A stretch of DNA of 64,000 bases from Streptococcus shenyangsis (GCF_006385785.1 NZ_VFSH01000008.1:25681-89680), one strand, 5' to 3'. Shown: positions 54,226 to 63,873, numbered from the stretch's first letter. Numbers and translations are program-made. The notes: generated by a model not told the origin, from the sequence alone.

Positions 54226-56937
54226 CTAGTCATTTTCCTCTTTTTTAGCTTTCAAACCGAGTCCACCTAGCAGGCCGGCCAAGGCTAATCCAAAGAATCC
54301 AAGAGTAGCCATTGATGTTTGGACTTCACCAGTATATGGAAGCATGTCTTTTTGGTCTTTCATTTGAGCAGCCATCATTGGACTTGATACCTTGTTAGTA
54401 GATGCCATCTTGCCTTCATCAGACATTTTGCTTGAGGCTGCTGGAGCTTGATCTTGTTTCATGCTTGGTGTTGCCATAGGCTGGCTAGCATTCATGGTTT
54501 TGTCCTGCTCTTTGCTAGGCATCATCTTATCCTGACTAGCAGCTGGCATTTTAGATTTCATATCATCTTGATGAGCACTTGGCATTTGAGAGTTCATCTT
54601 AGACGCATCTTGATGACTATTCATCATTGGAGCCGGCATAGCTGAACCATTAGAAGAGGGGTCGAAACCTGACTGCATCGGAATCAGAGACTGATGTCCA
54701 TGCAAGTTCACTGTCAAATCCTTAGTCGCTACGAGGTTGCTCAAATCCGCCTTGCCATCTTTGGCACCGTATACCTTGATAGTTGCCTTGTAGCTTTGAG
54801 TGCCGTTTTGTTTCAAGAGGTCTAGAAGTTCTTTATCTGATTTGCCTTGAGTTCCTGCCAAGTCTACTTCGTAGAAGTAAAGGCCTTTGCCCAATTTTTC
54901 CACTGGTGGAAGGGCCGGATTTTTAGCTGAACCATTATCTGACCATGGGGCCTTGTCAGATGCTTTCAAGATAAGACGAGTCAACATACCGTCACCAGCG
55001 AAGAATTCATATGGGATAACTTGGTTGACGCCGGCTGTGAACGGACCTGGGAAATTGGCCTTATCCAAGTAAGTAGCTGGAACATCTACTGTGTCTTTGG
55101 TATTGTCGGCCACACCTTTTTGAACTTCAGCTGGAGTAGTCAAACCATTCAAGTTGACATCCAAATCTTTTGTCGCTACGAGATTGCTCAAATCGGCCTT
55201 GCCGTCTTTAGCACCGTAAACTTTGATAGTTGCCTTGTAACTTTGAGTTCCGTTTTGTTTCAAGAGGTCAAGCAGCTCTTTATCAGATTTACCTTGAGTG
55301 CCAGCCAAATCTACTTCATAGAAGTAAAGACCTTTGCCCAATTTCTCTACTGGTGGAAGAGCTGGATTTTTAGCTGAACCATTGTCTGACCATGGAGCCT
55401 TGTCGGATGCTTTCAAGATAAGGCGGGTTAACATACCGTCTCCGGCGAAGAATTCATATGGAATAACTTGGTTAACACCAGCTGTGAATGGGCCTGGGAA
55501 GTTAGCTTTATCTAGATAAGTAGCTGGAACGTCTACTGTGTCTTTGGTATTGTCGGCCACACCTTTTTGAACTTCAGCTGGAGTAGTCAAACCATTCAAG
55601 TTGACATCCAAATCTTTTGTCGCTACGAGATTGCTCAAATCGGCCTTGCCGTCTTTAGCACCGTAAACTTTGATTGTAGCTTTATAACTTTGAGTGCCGT
55701 TTTGCTTCAAGAGGTCAAGAAGTTCTTTATCTGATTTTCCTTGAGTGCCGGCCAAATCCACTTCATAGAAGTAGAGGCCTTTGCCCAGTTTCTCTACTGG
55801 TGGAAGAGCTGGATTTTTAGCTGAACCGTTATCTGACCATGGAGCCTTGTCTGAAGCCTTCAAGATAAGACGAGTCAACATACCGTCACCAGCGAAGAAT
55901 TCGTAAGGAATAACTTGGTTGACACCGGCTGTGAATGGGCCTGGGAAGTTGGCTTTGTCTAGGTAAGTAGCTGGAACGTCTACTGTGTCTTTAGTGTTAT
56001 CAGCCACGCCTTTTTGGACTTCAGCTGGAGTAGTCAAGCCATTCAAGTTGACATCCAAATCTTTAGTCGCTACGAGATTGCTCAAATCAGCCTTACCGTC
56101 TTTAGCACCGTATACCTTGATAGTAGCTTTATAGCTTTGAGTGCCGTTTTGTTTCAAGAGGTCAAGAAGCTCTTTATCTGATTTACCTTGAGTACCAGCC
56201 AAATCTACTTCATAGAAATAGAGACCTTTGCCCAAGTTTTCTACTGGTGGGAGAGCTGGATTTTTAGCTGAACCATTATCTGACCATGGGGCCTTGTCGG
56301 ATGCTTTCAAGATAAGGCGTGTTAACATACCGTCACCAGCGAAGAATTCGTATGGAATAACTTGATTGACACCAGCTGTGAATGGGCCTGGGAAGTTGGC
56401 TTTATCCAAGTAAGTAGCTGGAACATCTACTGTGTCTTTGGTATTGTCAGCCACGCCCTTTTGCACTTCAGCTGGGGTGGTTGCTGGTTGCGCTTCATTT
56501 GCTTCACGGTCTTGTCCAGAAACTGTAGGCGCAGGATTTGTCACAGGTTTAAGCGCATCTTCTGTTTCTTTCTTAGATTCTGGTTTTGCTTGCACTTCTT
56601 CTTTTGGTGCTACTACTTGGTCTTTATCAGCTACATTCACTTTTTCTGGAGAGCTTGTAGCATCCAAACTTGCTTTAGGTGTTGAGTCTACCTGTTCTGA
56701 AGGCAGAGCTACATCAACTGCTTTCTTGAGAACCTCTGCTGGTAAGTCGCTCTTTTCACTCACCGAAGTTGCGTCTGGTACAACTTGAGCAGGGGTCGGA
56801 TTGACCACATCGGCACGCACAGAACTTGGTTGCCCAACTAGGACAAAGAAGCCACTGGCCACAACAACTGAGGCAACACCGACACTAAGACGGCGAATAG
56901 ACCAACGAGTATATCTTTGATTTGGATTGAATTTCAT
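54226..56937 (-). CDS. pavB: LPxTG-anchored repeat adhesin, PavB-like (SSURE repeats)
   Basis: 903 residues. YSIRK-like signal (RYTRWSIRRLSVGVASVVVA), a Pro/Glu/Lys-rich N-terminal region to about 150, four 149-residue repeats (153-748), a Met/Gln/Ser-rich spacer, then LPYTGE (866-871) with a hydrophobic tail and basic end for sortase. PavB binds fibronectin and plasminogen in pneumococcus. Located next to TCS08, its reported regulator. Number of repeats varies between strains. Confidence 0.92.
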   Translation of the reverse strand: MKFNPNQRYTRWSIRRLSVGVASVVVASGFFVLVGQPSSVRADVVNPTPAQVVPDATSVSEKSDLPAEVLKKAVDVALPSEQVDSTPKASLDATSSPEKVNVADKDQVVAPKEEVQAKPESKKETEDALKPVTNPAPTVSGQDREANEAQPATTPAEVQKGVADNTKDTVDVPATYLDKANFPGPFTAGVNQVIPYEFFAGDGMLTRLILKASDKAPWSDNGSAKNPALPPVENLGKGLYFYEVDLAGTQGKSDKELLDLLKQNGTQSYKATIKVYGAKDGKADLSNLVATKDLDVNLNGLTTPAEVQKGVADNTKDTVDVPATYLDKANFPGPFTAGVNQVIPYEFFAGDGMLTRLILKASDKAPWSDNGSAKNPALPPVEKLGKGLYFYEVDLAGTQGKSDKELLDLLKQNGTQSYKATIKVYGAKDGKADLSNLVATKDLDVNLNGLTTPAEVQKGVADNTKDTVDVPATYLDKANFPGPFTAGVNQVIPYEFFAGDGMLTRLILKASDKAPWSDNGSAKNPALPPVEKLGKGLYFYEVDLAGTQGKSDKELLDLLKQNGTQSYKATIKVYGAKDGKADLSNLVATKDLDVNLNGLTTPAEVQKGVADNTKDTVDVPATYLDKANFPGPFTAGVNQVIPYEFFAGDGMLTRLILKASDKAPWSDNGSAKNPALPPVEKLGKGLYFYEVDLAGTQGKSDKELLDLLKQNGTQSYKATIKVYGAKDGKADLSNLVATKDLTVNLHGHQSLIPMQSGFDPSSNGSAMPAPMMNSHQDASKMNSQMPSAHQDDMKSKMPAASQDKMMPSKEQDKTMNASQPMATPSMKQDQAPAASSKMSDEGKMASTNKVSSPMMAAQMKDQKDMLPYTGEVQTSMATLGFFGLALAGLLGGLGLKAKKEEND
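54694..56481 (-). repeat. Four tandem 447-bp repeats within pavB
   Basis: Each unit encodes 149 residues beginning TTPAEVQKGV and ending NLNGL (NLHGH in the last). Protein differences are minimal (EN/EK in one place, last few residues), while the DNA has scattered silent changes. This suggests purifying selection or old duplication plus conversion. Confidence 0.93.
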
Positions 56938-57052
56938 AGGATTCTCCTTAGAGTTTTTCTTTATTTGATGACTCTAGTATAATCTCCTAAAATTAAAAAG
57001 GATTAAGAAAAAGTTAAAATTTTTCTTAAATCCCTCTTATAAAATACTTATA

Positions 57053-58069
57053 TTAATTAAATCCATAAACAGACTTGGTGATTTGATAGACGACATTGGA
57101 AAGTTTGCGAGCTGGCAAGACCGAATGTTTGGTCAAACGGCTCAACATGGTCTTGCGGATAGCCTGAAAAACCTCTGGATTTTCCTGCTGAATATAGGTC
57201 CACAGCTCCCGTTTTTTGGCAAGATGCTCTGCTGTTCCAGCTCGGTTAAGCAGGGCACTGGAAATCACCGTCGTGATTTCAATATGATTCAGCAGATACT
57301 CTCGCATTTTTGGGTGGCTTATTTTAGATAAATCAAGCTGGTCTACCAAGAGTCGATTGACCTTTAGTTGCTGGTCAATACGCTTAATCATCACTTGCTC
57401 ATTGACAGACTGGTCCTCACGCCCAATCAAATAACGATAGAAATCGACAGGCAGATAGTACATGGTCTTGACCTGCTGAAGGGGGGTAAAGACAAAGAGA
57501 TTATCGACATAAAAAGTATGCTCAGGCAATTGGAACTGACTCGCTCGCAACAAATCTGTCCGATAAATCAGCGAGTGCATCATGATATACTGGCCTTTTG
57601 AGAAATTTCCGACCTGATCCCAGCCAAAAATCTGCTGGACAGGCAAGACTGACTCGTAACTCATACTCTTCTTACGAGACTGACCTTCCTTTTCATAGAC
57701 AAAATTGGTCACAAAGGCATCCACTTCTTGACCTTCACTCTCTAGTTCCTGCAAGGTTTCAAGAATCTTTAGGTAAGCACGAGGATCCACCCAGTCATCA
57801 CTATCAACTACTTTAAAATAACGACCAGAAGCCTCCGCTAAGCCGCGATTGACGGCACCGCCATGGCCTTTATTTTCCTGATAGATGGCTCTAACGATGC
57901 TAGGATACTTGCTGGCTAAACGCTCAGCGATTTCCTGAGTCTGGTCCTGAGACCCGTCATTGATAATCAAAATCTCAACTTGCTCACCACCAATCACTAG
58001 CGACTCCACACAGTAATGAAGATAGGCTGCAGCATTATAGCTAGGGATGGCGATAGACAATAACTTCAT
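57053..58069 (-). CDS. Family 2 glycosyltransferase
   Basis: 338 residues. GT2 (GT-A) signature: IAIPSYNAAAYLHYCVESL, IINDGSQDQT, DSDDWVDPRAY (DxD). Catalytic domain about 1-220, helical C-terminus, no membrane span. In pneumococcus a homolog lies beside pavB; the acceptor is unknown. GGAG precedes the ATG. Confidence 0.88.
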   Translation of the reverse strand: MKLLSIAIPSYNAAAYLHYCVESLVIGGEQVEILIINDGSQDQTQEIAERLASKYPSIVRAIYQENKGHGGAVNRGLAEASGRYFKVVDSDDWVDPRAYLKILETLQELESEGQEVDAFVTNFVYEKEGQSRKKSMSYESVLPVQQIFGWDQVGNFSKGQYIMMHSLIYRTDLLRASQFQLPEHTFYVDNLFVFTPLQQVKTMYYLPVDFYRYLIGREDQSVNEQVMIKRIDQQLKVNRLLVDQLDLSKISHPKMREYLLNHIEITTVISSALLNRAGTAEHLAKKRELWTYIQQENPEVFQAIRKTMLSRLTKHSVLPARKLSNVVYQITKSVYGFN

Positions 58070-58100
58070 AATCTACTCCTTTAGGGGACTGATTTTTTCT

Positions 58101-58344
58101 TATACTCAATGAAAATCAAAGAGCAAACTAGGAAACTAGCCGCAGGTTGCTCAAAGCACTGCTTTGAAGTTGCAGATAGAACTGACGAAGTCAGCTCAAA
58201 GCACTGCTTTGAAGTTGCAGATAGAACTGACGAAGTCAGCTCAAAACACTGTTTTGAGGTTGTGGATAGAACTGACAAAGTCAGTAACCATACCTACAGA
58301 AAGGCGACGTTGACGTGGTTTGAAGAGATTTTCGAAGAGTATTA
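58101..58344 (-). repeat. BOX element with three boxB units (A-B3-C)
   Basis: BoxC end TATACTCAATGAAAATC, then three 45-bp boxB units at 58149-58193, 58194-58238 and 58239-58283, then boxA ending TTTTCGAAGAGTATTA. Lies upstream of the glycosyltransferase gene. Together with the flanks it fills the 58070-58466 gap. Confidence 0.95.
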
Positions 58345-58445
58345 CTCTCTCTTGTCACTTCTTTCTATTCTACCATAAAGTCCAGCTTTTGAAGGACTTT
58401 TACTGGAATACAAGGTGTTCTCCCAATTTCCTATCTTGGACATCA

Positions 58446-58466
58446 AAAAAGAGGGGATCCCCCTCC
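58446..58466 (-). terminator. Terminator after trkA
   Basis: GGAGGGGGATCCCCTC followed by six T on the minus strand. Confidence 0.8.
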
Positions 58467-59132
58467 TTACGAATTTAATTCTGCCAAGTCATCTAGATAC
58501 TGGTTGTTAATGACCGCCAAGATATAGGCATCTGCCCTCAAGAGATCATTAGGGCCAAACTGGACATCCAGTGGTGAATTTTCTTGTTCACGAAATCCTA
58601 GGACATTGAGGTTGTATTTGCCACGTAGATCCAGCTGGCTCAGGCTTTGACCTGCCCAAACACTCGGAATTTTCATCTCCACGATAGACACATTTTTATC
58701 CAGCTGAAAGACATCAACATTGTTATGAAAGAGAATGGTCTGCGCTAGAGACTGCCCCATTTCATACTCAGGTGAAATCACCGAGTCAGCACCGATTTTT
58801 TCTAGCACCTTCTTAGCTGTCTGGCTTTTGACCTTGGCAATAACCCTTGGTACCCCCAAACTCTTACAATGCATGACTGCAAGCACACTCGACTCTAGAT
58901 TTTCCCCTGTTGCCACTACAACCGTATCACAGGTATCAATTCCTGCAGTTCTGAGGAGTTCCTCATCTGTAATATCGCCCACAACTCCACGCGCCAAAAC
59001 AGGCTCAAATTGATTGATGTGCTCTGCGTGGTCATCAATGGCAATAATATTCATATCTTGCTTGGCTAGGGCTGTCAGGACACTACTCCCGAAAATCCCC
59101 AAGCCTAAAATTCCAATCGTACGATCTGACAT
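58467..59132 (-). CDS. cabP: Trk/Ktr potassium uptake regulatory protein (CabP-like)
   Basis: 221 residues from the ATG at 59132 (GAAAGGAAG upstream). RCK_N domain with GILGLGIFGSSV and the acidic IAIDDHAEHI; RCK_C from about 135 (NVSIVEMKIPSVWAGQSLSQ). In pneumococcus the corresponding CabP binds c-di-AMP, which weakens its interaction with TrkH and limits K+ uptake. Starts just after trkH. Confidence 0.9.
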   Translation of the reverse strand: MSDRTIGILGLGIFGSSVLTALAKQDMNIIAIDDHAEHINQFEPVLARGVVGDITDEELLRTAGIDTCDTVVVATGENLESSVLAVMHCKSLGVPRVIAKVKSQTAKKVLEKIGADSVISPEYEMGQSLAQTILFHNNVDVFQLDKNVSIVEMKIPSVWAGQSLSQLDLRGKYNLNVLGFREQENSPLDVQFGPNDLLRADAYILAVINNQYLDDLAELNS

Positions 59133-59145
59133 CGTTCTTCCTTTC

Positions 59146-60525
59146 TTATCCAATACTAATATCTGCTTTCATATACTGAATCAAATCTTTCTTATCAGGC
59201 TGGTAGTCAGCTAGACTAACCAGCAAGGTCAAGGGACCGATACGGCCAATAAACATGAGCACCATGACAATGCTGAGAGCTAACTTGCCCAATTCTGGCG
59301 TCAGATTTGCCGTTACCCCAACTGTCGCAAGGGCGGAAATGGTCTCAAACATGAGGTAAATAAATCGCGGTGTTCCTTCTGCTGTAATTCCCAACAACAT
59401 CAAGCCCAACAAGAAGGTCATCAAAAAGATAATGAAGACACTAAAGGATTTTTGGACTGTTCGAGCCTCAATGGTTCTCTGCGCAACATTAGCATGAGGT
59501 AAGCCCAACAATTCACTACGAGCAAAGACCAATAAGACAAAGAAAGTCGTAATCTTGAGACCCCCAGCCGTCCCTCCAGGCGCTCCACCCAGAAACATCT
59601 GTAGGATATAGATAAACAAGGTCACAGGCCGAGCTTGAGTATAGTCAATAGAAGCAAAACCGGCCGTTCTCATGCTAACGGTTTGGAAAAAGCTAACCAG
59701 CACTTTCTCTGGAACACTGAGATTGCCAATCGTTCCTGGATTGTGCCACTCCGTAAAGAGTGTAGATACTGTCCCAAACAGCAAAATGCCTGCAGTCAAG
59801 AAGAGGACCAGCTTGGTGTGGAAACGAAGACGACGTTTTTTCTTCTTGTCAAACTGGGTTGCCAAGTCAAACCAAACCATAAAGCCAAGACCACCTGTGA
59901 TAATCAAACCAGCAATGACTAGATTGATCAAGGGATCCGTCTGAAAAGCTACTAAACTGCTACTGCCGAAATTATCAAAACCAGCATTACAAAAAGCTGA
60001 AATGGCTAAAAAGATAGAGGTAAAAATGCCTCTTCCCCAGCCGAACTCAGGAATAAAACGGAAACTTAGTAGAAAGGCACCCAAGCCCTCCACCAGAAAA
60101 GTCGTCAAAAAGATGGAGCGCATAAAGGCCTTCAGCGACCGAGTTTCCCCGTAACTAAAACTCTCCTGAATGGTTTCACGACTGCGAAGACTGAGTTTTT
60201 GCTTCCCCTGAATATAAAAGACCCCGATAAAGGTCATGAGCCCCAGACCACCAATCTGTATCAAAAGCATACAAATCAACTGCCCCCAGACATTATAGGT
60301 AGTAGCCACTGGTTGCGTAAAAAGGCCAGTCACACAGACCATGGACACCGTCGTAAAAAGATGGTCAAAATAAGTAGCCTGCGAACCACTCGCCTGAACA
60401 AAAGGCAAACTCAAAAGAAGAGAGCCTATCAAAATAACTCCAGCGAAACTCAGAAAAATTCGACGAGCGGGCGAAAGTCCGCCCAAGGCTCTTTCAATTT
60501 TTTTAACAAATAATTTGAATAACAT
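59146..60525 (-). CDS. trkH: TrkH-family potassium uptake membrane subunit
   Basis: 459 residues with about eight to ten spans and four pore motifs including VCVTGLF, CNAGFDNFG, MRTAGFASID, ALATVGVTANLT. Forms the K+ pore, gated by the TrkA/CabP partner encoded downstream. The ribosome site is weak, possibly a short leader. Confidence 0.92.
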   Translation of the reverse strand: MLFKLFVKKIERALGGLSPARRIFLSFAGVILIGSLLLSLPFVQASGSQATYFDHLFTTVSMVCVTGLFTQPVATTYNVWGQLICMLLIQIGGLGLMTFIGVFYIQGKQKLSLRSRETIQESFSYGETRSLKAFMRSIFLTTFLVEGLGAFLLSFRFIPEFGWGRGIFTSIFLAISAFCNAGFDNFGSSSLVAFQTDPLINLVIAGLIITGGLGFMVWFDLATQFDKKKKRRLRFHTKLVLFLTAGILLFGTVSTLFTEWHNPGTIGNLSVPEKVLVSFFQTVSMRTAGFASIDYTQARPVTLFIYILQMFLGGAPGGTAGGLKITTFFVLLVFARSELLGLPHANVAQRTIEARTVQKSFSVFIIFLMTFLLGLMLLGITAEGTPRFIYLMFETISALATVGVTANLTPELGKLALSIVMVLMFIGRIGPLTLLVSLADYQPDKKDLIQYMKADISIG

Positions 60526-60558
60526 ACATCCATTGTACCATAAAAAGAAGGAGAGTAG

Positions 60559-61323
60559 CTATATCTGAGAAGTTATCTCAAGGCAGAGTTCCAAGGCCTT
60601 CTCGAAAGCTTCTGAACCCCAGTCACGACTATCGTACTGGTCCAAGTCTGCTAAGGAATCAGCTGTGAACAACAATTCTCCCCAGAGAACCCCACGCAGT
60701 TGGGCTACTGCCGCAAGCGCAGAACACTCCATCTCCACAACAGCACAGCCTTCTTCCTTGCGATAGGCCACCTTTTCAGCCGTTTCTCGGTAAAAACCGT
60801 CTGTCGTCCAGGTCACGACTTCTTCATAAGGAATCCCTCTGGCTTCCAAAACTTGCTCAATGGCAGCAATAGCCTCTGCCTGAATTTCCATATAACGAGA
60901 AGCTGCCACATAGTGATAACTAGCTCCTTCATCTCGCAGAGCGCGAACAGGGACTAGAAAGGCGTTTTCTTCTATATCAGCTAGCACACCACAGGTTCCA
61001 GTGGAAATAATCTGCTCCACACCATAGCCAATCAACCAATCCATAAACTGGGCTGCTGGAGCGGAGCCAACAGGTGCCTGAGCCAGACAAATTCCCTCGC
61101 CCTTGTAGTTAACGACATAGACTGGATAGGTCTTGGTGGCTGAAACGAATTCGCCGACACAGTCCGCCCCTACTTCCCTAGCATAGCGGTCAATCTCCTC
61201 ACCTAAAAAAGCATAGACACACTTCTTTGGCAAGTGCAAGTCCAGCCCCTCGTGATTGGGCATGATGACCGCCTGAGGATTTTCATCAAACTCTAAGATA
61301 GGAATCGCATGTTTCTGAATCAT
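60559..61323 (-). CDS. Nucleoside phosphorylase (PNP/UDP family)
   Basis: 254 residues from the ATG at 61323 (GAGGTGGG upstream). PNP_UDP_1 features: GSAPAAQFMDWLIGYGVEQI, STGTCGVL and the C-terminal VVEMECSALAAVAQLRG. Cleaves nucleosides with phosphate; the substrate base is not decided by the sequence. Confidence 0.88.
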   Translation of the reverse strand: MIQKHAIPILEFDENPQAVIMPNHEGLDLHLPKKCVYAFLGEEIDRYAREVGADCVGEFVSATKTYPVYVVNYKGEGICLAQAPVGSAPAAQFMDWLIGYGVEQIISTGTCGVLADIEENAFLVPVRALRDEGASYHYVAASRYMEIQAEAIAAIEQVLEARGIPYEEVVTWTTDGFYRETAEKVAYRKEEGCAVVEMECSALAAVAQLRGVLWGELLFTADSLADLDQYDSRDWGSEAFEKALELCLEITSQI

Positions 61324-61448
61324 AACCCACCTCCTCTGATTTTGTACTATTGTATCAAAAGCTGACCGAGTGTCAAGGAGGAAGCTGAGGAACTGAGGAG
61401 AAAAACAATACAATCGCAACCAATCTCCACCAAGTCAAAACAACTTGC

Positions 61449-61496
61449 TTGACAAAAGCTTGACTTCATGGTTTAATATACCCCATAAGGGTATAT
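61449..61496 (+). promoter_or_regulatory. Promoter with CstR/CsoR-type operator
   Basis: -35 TTGACA (61449-61454), 17 bp, -10 TTTAAT (61472-61477). Overlapping the -10 and the start is the inverted repeat ATATACCC-5 nt-GGGTATAT (61476-61496), of the G/C-tract type bound by CsoR-family persulfide sensors. Confidence 0.72.
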
Positions 61497-61508
61497 TCGG
61501 AGGTGCCT

Positions 61509-61814
61509 ATGTTTCACTTATTTACAAAAATTGACAGTATTTCTACCAGCGAGTTAGAAGCTAAACTCAAGGAACCAATTCAGCTACTAGATGTTCGGAC
61601 GCCAATGGAATTTCGTAGAGGTCATATCAAAAATGCCAAGAATGTTCCTCTGACCGAAATTGGTTCCTACACACCAACAACAAAAGAAACACTTTATGTC
61701 ATTTGTCATTCTGGTGTGCGTAGTAAGATGGCTGCTAAAAAGCTAAAGAAAAAAGGCTACGATGTCATCAATGTCCGAGGCGGTATGAGCTCTTGGACAG
61801 GAAAAGTCATCTAG
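61509..61814 (+). CDS. Single-domain rhodanese
   Basis: 101 residues from the ATG at 61509 (GGAGG 5 nt upstream); a GTG two codons earlier is too close. Active-site loop CHSGVRS. LLDVRTPMEFRRGHIKNAKN is the standard CH2A motif. Probably a sulfurtransferase for persulfide sulfur. Confidence 0.9.
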   Translation: MFHLFTKIDSISTSELEAKLKEPIQLLDVRTPMEFRRGHIKNAKNVPLTEIGSYTPTTKETLYVICHSGVRSKMAAKKLKKKGYDVINVRGGMSSWTGKVI

Positions 61815-61834
61815 AAGCATAAAGGAGAAAATCA

Positions 61835-63502
61835 ATGAAAATTATCATTGTCGGGGGAGTTGCAGGCAGAATGTCAGCAGCAACCCGTCTCAGACGTCTC
61901 ATGGAAGACGCTGAAATCACTATTTTTGAGAAAGATCCCTTTGTTTCCTTTGCAAACTGCGGGCTTCCTTACTATGTTTCAGGAGAAATTGCAAACCGTG
62001 ATAGTTTATTGGTCCAAACTCCTGAAAGTCTCAAGGCACGCTTTAATCTCGATGTGCGACCATTTCACGAGGTCATCCAGATTTCGCCAGAAGAACACAC
62101 TGTGACGGTACGACATGATGGGCAGGAATTCACAGAAAGCTACAACAAGTTGATCCTCTCCCCAGGAGCTAAACCATTTGTTCCTGCCATTGAAGGTTTG
62201 GCAGAAGCTAAGAATGCCTACACGCTCCGCAATGTTCCCGATCTCGATGAAATTATGGCAGCCTTGGACAATTATCCAAAAGAAGCTGTCGTTATCGGTG
62301 TAGGCTTTATCGGGCTTGAAATGGCTGAAAATCTGGCGAAACGCGGCCTGCAAGTTACTATTGTTGAGAAAGCACCCCATGTCTTACCATCATTAGATCA
62401 AGAAATGGCAGCCTTTGTCCAAGCAGAATTGGTTAAAAACGGCGTTCGCGTTATCACTTCTCAGTCTGCGACTCGATTTGAAGACCAAGGAAAAGTCATC
62501 GTTCTCGAAAACGGTCAAAAGATCACTTCTGATCTCACCATCCTTTCTGTCGGTGTTGAACCTGAAAATAGACTGGCCAAAACTGCGGGGATTGAACTGG
62601 GACTTAGAGGTGGGATTCTGGTTGATGAACATTACGAAACCAGTCAAAAAGATATTTTTGCAGTTGGGGATGCCATCGTCGTCAAGCAAGAGATTACAGG
62701 CCAAGATGCTCTCATCTCTCTCGCTTCTCCTGCCAATCGTCAGGGACGCCAAGTGGCAGACGTCATCGCAGGACTAGAACGTACAAACAAGGGAAGTATC
62801 GGCACTGCTATCGTTCGTGCCTTTGATATGACAGCTGCTTCGACTGGTCTCAGCGAGCGTATCCTTAGCATGAATCAACTTCCTTACAAGGCCCTTCATG
62901 TCAGTGGGAAAGACCACGCTGGTTATTATCCAGGCGCTACTGATATGACCTTGAAGCTCCTCTTTGACCCAACCACTGGAAAAATCTACGGTGCCCAAGG
63001 AGTCGGGAAGAAAGGCGTTGACAAACGAATCGATATCCTGGCAACTGCTATCAAGGGAAATCTCACCGTCTTTGACTTGCCAGAATTGGAGTTCACCTAT
63101 GCGCCACCATTTGGCTCTGCCAAGGATCCCGTCAATATGCTGGGCTACGCAGCCTTGAATCTTATCGAAGGTCTCAGCGACAATGTTCAATGGTACCAAC
63201 TCGAAGACGAACTAGCTAAGGGAAAGAAATTCCTTGATGTACGGACAAGTGGCGAATTTCAGAGTGGTCGACTCAAAGTCGATACCATCCACATCCCCCT
63301 AAACGAACTACGGGAACGCTTGCGGGAACGCTTGAACGAACTGGACAAGAACCAAGCCTACATCGTTAGCTGCCACAGTGGTTTGCGCAGCTATATCGCA
63401 GAGCGTATCCTCAAACAAGCAGGATTTACCGTCCAAAACCTTGACGGCGCTTATTCACTATACAAAATGGCTAAGCCAGAAGGAGTAGAATATGGAAACT
63501 AG
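61835..63502 (+). CDS. cdr: CoA-disulfide/CoA-persulfide reductase with C-terminal rhodanese
   Basis: 555 residues. FAD/NAD domain with active Cys42 in SFANCGLPYYVSG, NAD motif VVIGVGFIGLEMAENL, FAD site IFAVGDA, dimerisation domain, and a C-terminal rhodanese (from about 465) with CHSGLRS. The full domain order matches CoADR-rhodanese proteins of persulfide metabolism. Odd: residue 12 is Arg where the FAD motif (GGVAGG) normally has Gly. Confidence 0.9.
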   Translation: MKIIIVGGVAGRMSAATRLRRLMEDAEITIFEKDPFVSFANCGLPYYVSGEIANRDSLLVQTPESLKARFNLDVRPFHEVIQISPEEHTVTVRHDGQEFTESYNKLILSPGAKPFVPAIEGLAEAKNAYTLRNVPDLDEIMAALDNYPKEAVVIGVGFIGLEMAENLAKRGLQVTIVEKAPHVLPSLDQEMAAFVQAELVKNGVRVITSQSATRFEDQGKVIVLENGQKITSDLTILSVGVEPENRLAKTAGIELGLRGGILVDEHYETSQKDIFAVGDAIVVKQEITGQDALISLASPANRQGRQVADVIAGLERTNKGSIGTAIVRAFDMTAASTGLSERILSMNQLPYKALHVSGKDHAGYYPGATDMTLKLLFDPTTGKIYGAQGVGKKGVDKRIDILATAIKGNLTVFDLPELEFTYAPPFGSAKDPVNMLGYAALNLIEGLSDNVQWYQLEDELAKGKKFLDVRTSGEFQSGRLKVDTIHIPLNELRERLRERLNELDKNQAYIVSCHSGLRSYIAERILKQAGFTVQNLDGAYSLYKMAKPEGVEYGN

Positions 63503-63788
63503 TATCAGCATGGCTGACTTTTATGAAAAATATCAAAATGAAAATTTAGAGCTTATCGATGTCCGTGAAGCACATGAATTCCAAGCAGGACATGCACCAG
63601 GTGCCAAAAATCTTCCGTTAAGTACCTTGGAGCAAGGCTATAAAGAACTCAAACCTAACCATGAATACCATGTCATCTGTCAAGGTGGAGTACGTTCTGC
63701 CTCTGCCTGCCAATTTCTCAGCGCCCAAGGCCTCAACGTTATCAATGTAGAAGGTGGTATGAATGCTTGGCCTGAGCAAGTAGAATAA
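63492..63788 (+). CDS. Single-domain rhodanese (second)
   Basis: 98 residues; the start lies in the end of the reductase gene (11-bp overlap) with AGGAG 6 nt upstream. LIDVREAHEFQAGHAPGAKN and active loop CQGGVRS. Third gene of the sulfur operon. Confidence 0.9.
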   Translation: METSISMADFYEKYQNENLELIDVREAHEFQAGHAPGAKNLPLSTLEQGYKELKPNHEYHVICQGGVRSASACQFLSAQGLNVINVEGGMNAWPEQVE

Positions 63789-63873
63789 TCAAGAGGAGCT
63801 GGGCAAAAACTCAATTTCAGGAGAAAGTGAAGTAAATTTCCCCACAATAAAACGCATACTATCAAGGTTTTCA

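Noticed and set aside
54448..56788. Several plus-strand ORFs within pavB
   Set aside because: They recur with the 447-bp repeat period, so they are artefacts of the repeated coding sequence.
58081..58278. Minus-strand ORF of 65 codons across the BOX element
   Set aside because: The repeated peptide comes from 45-bp boxB units that keep the frame open; no ribosome site.
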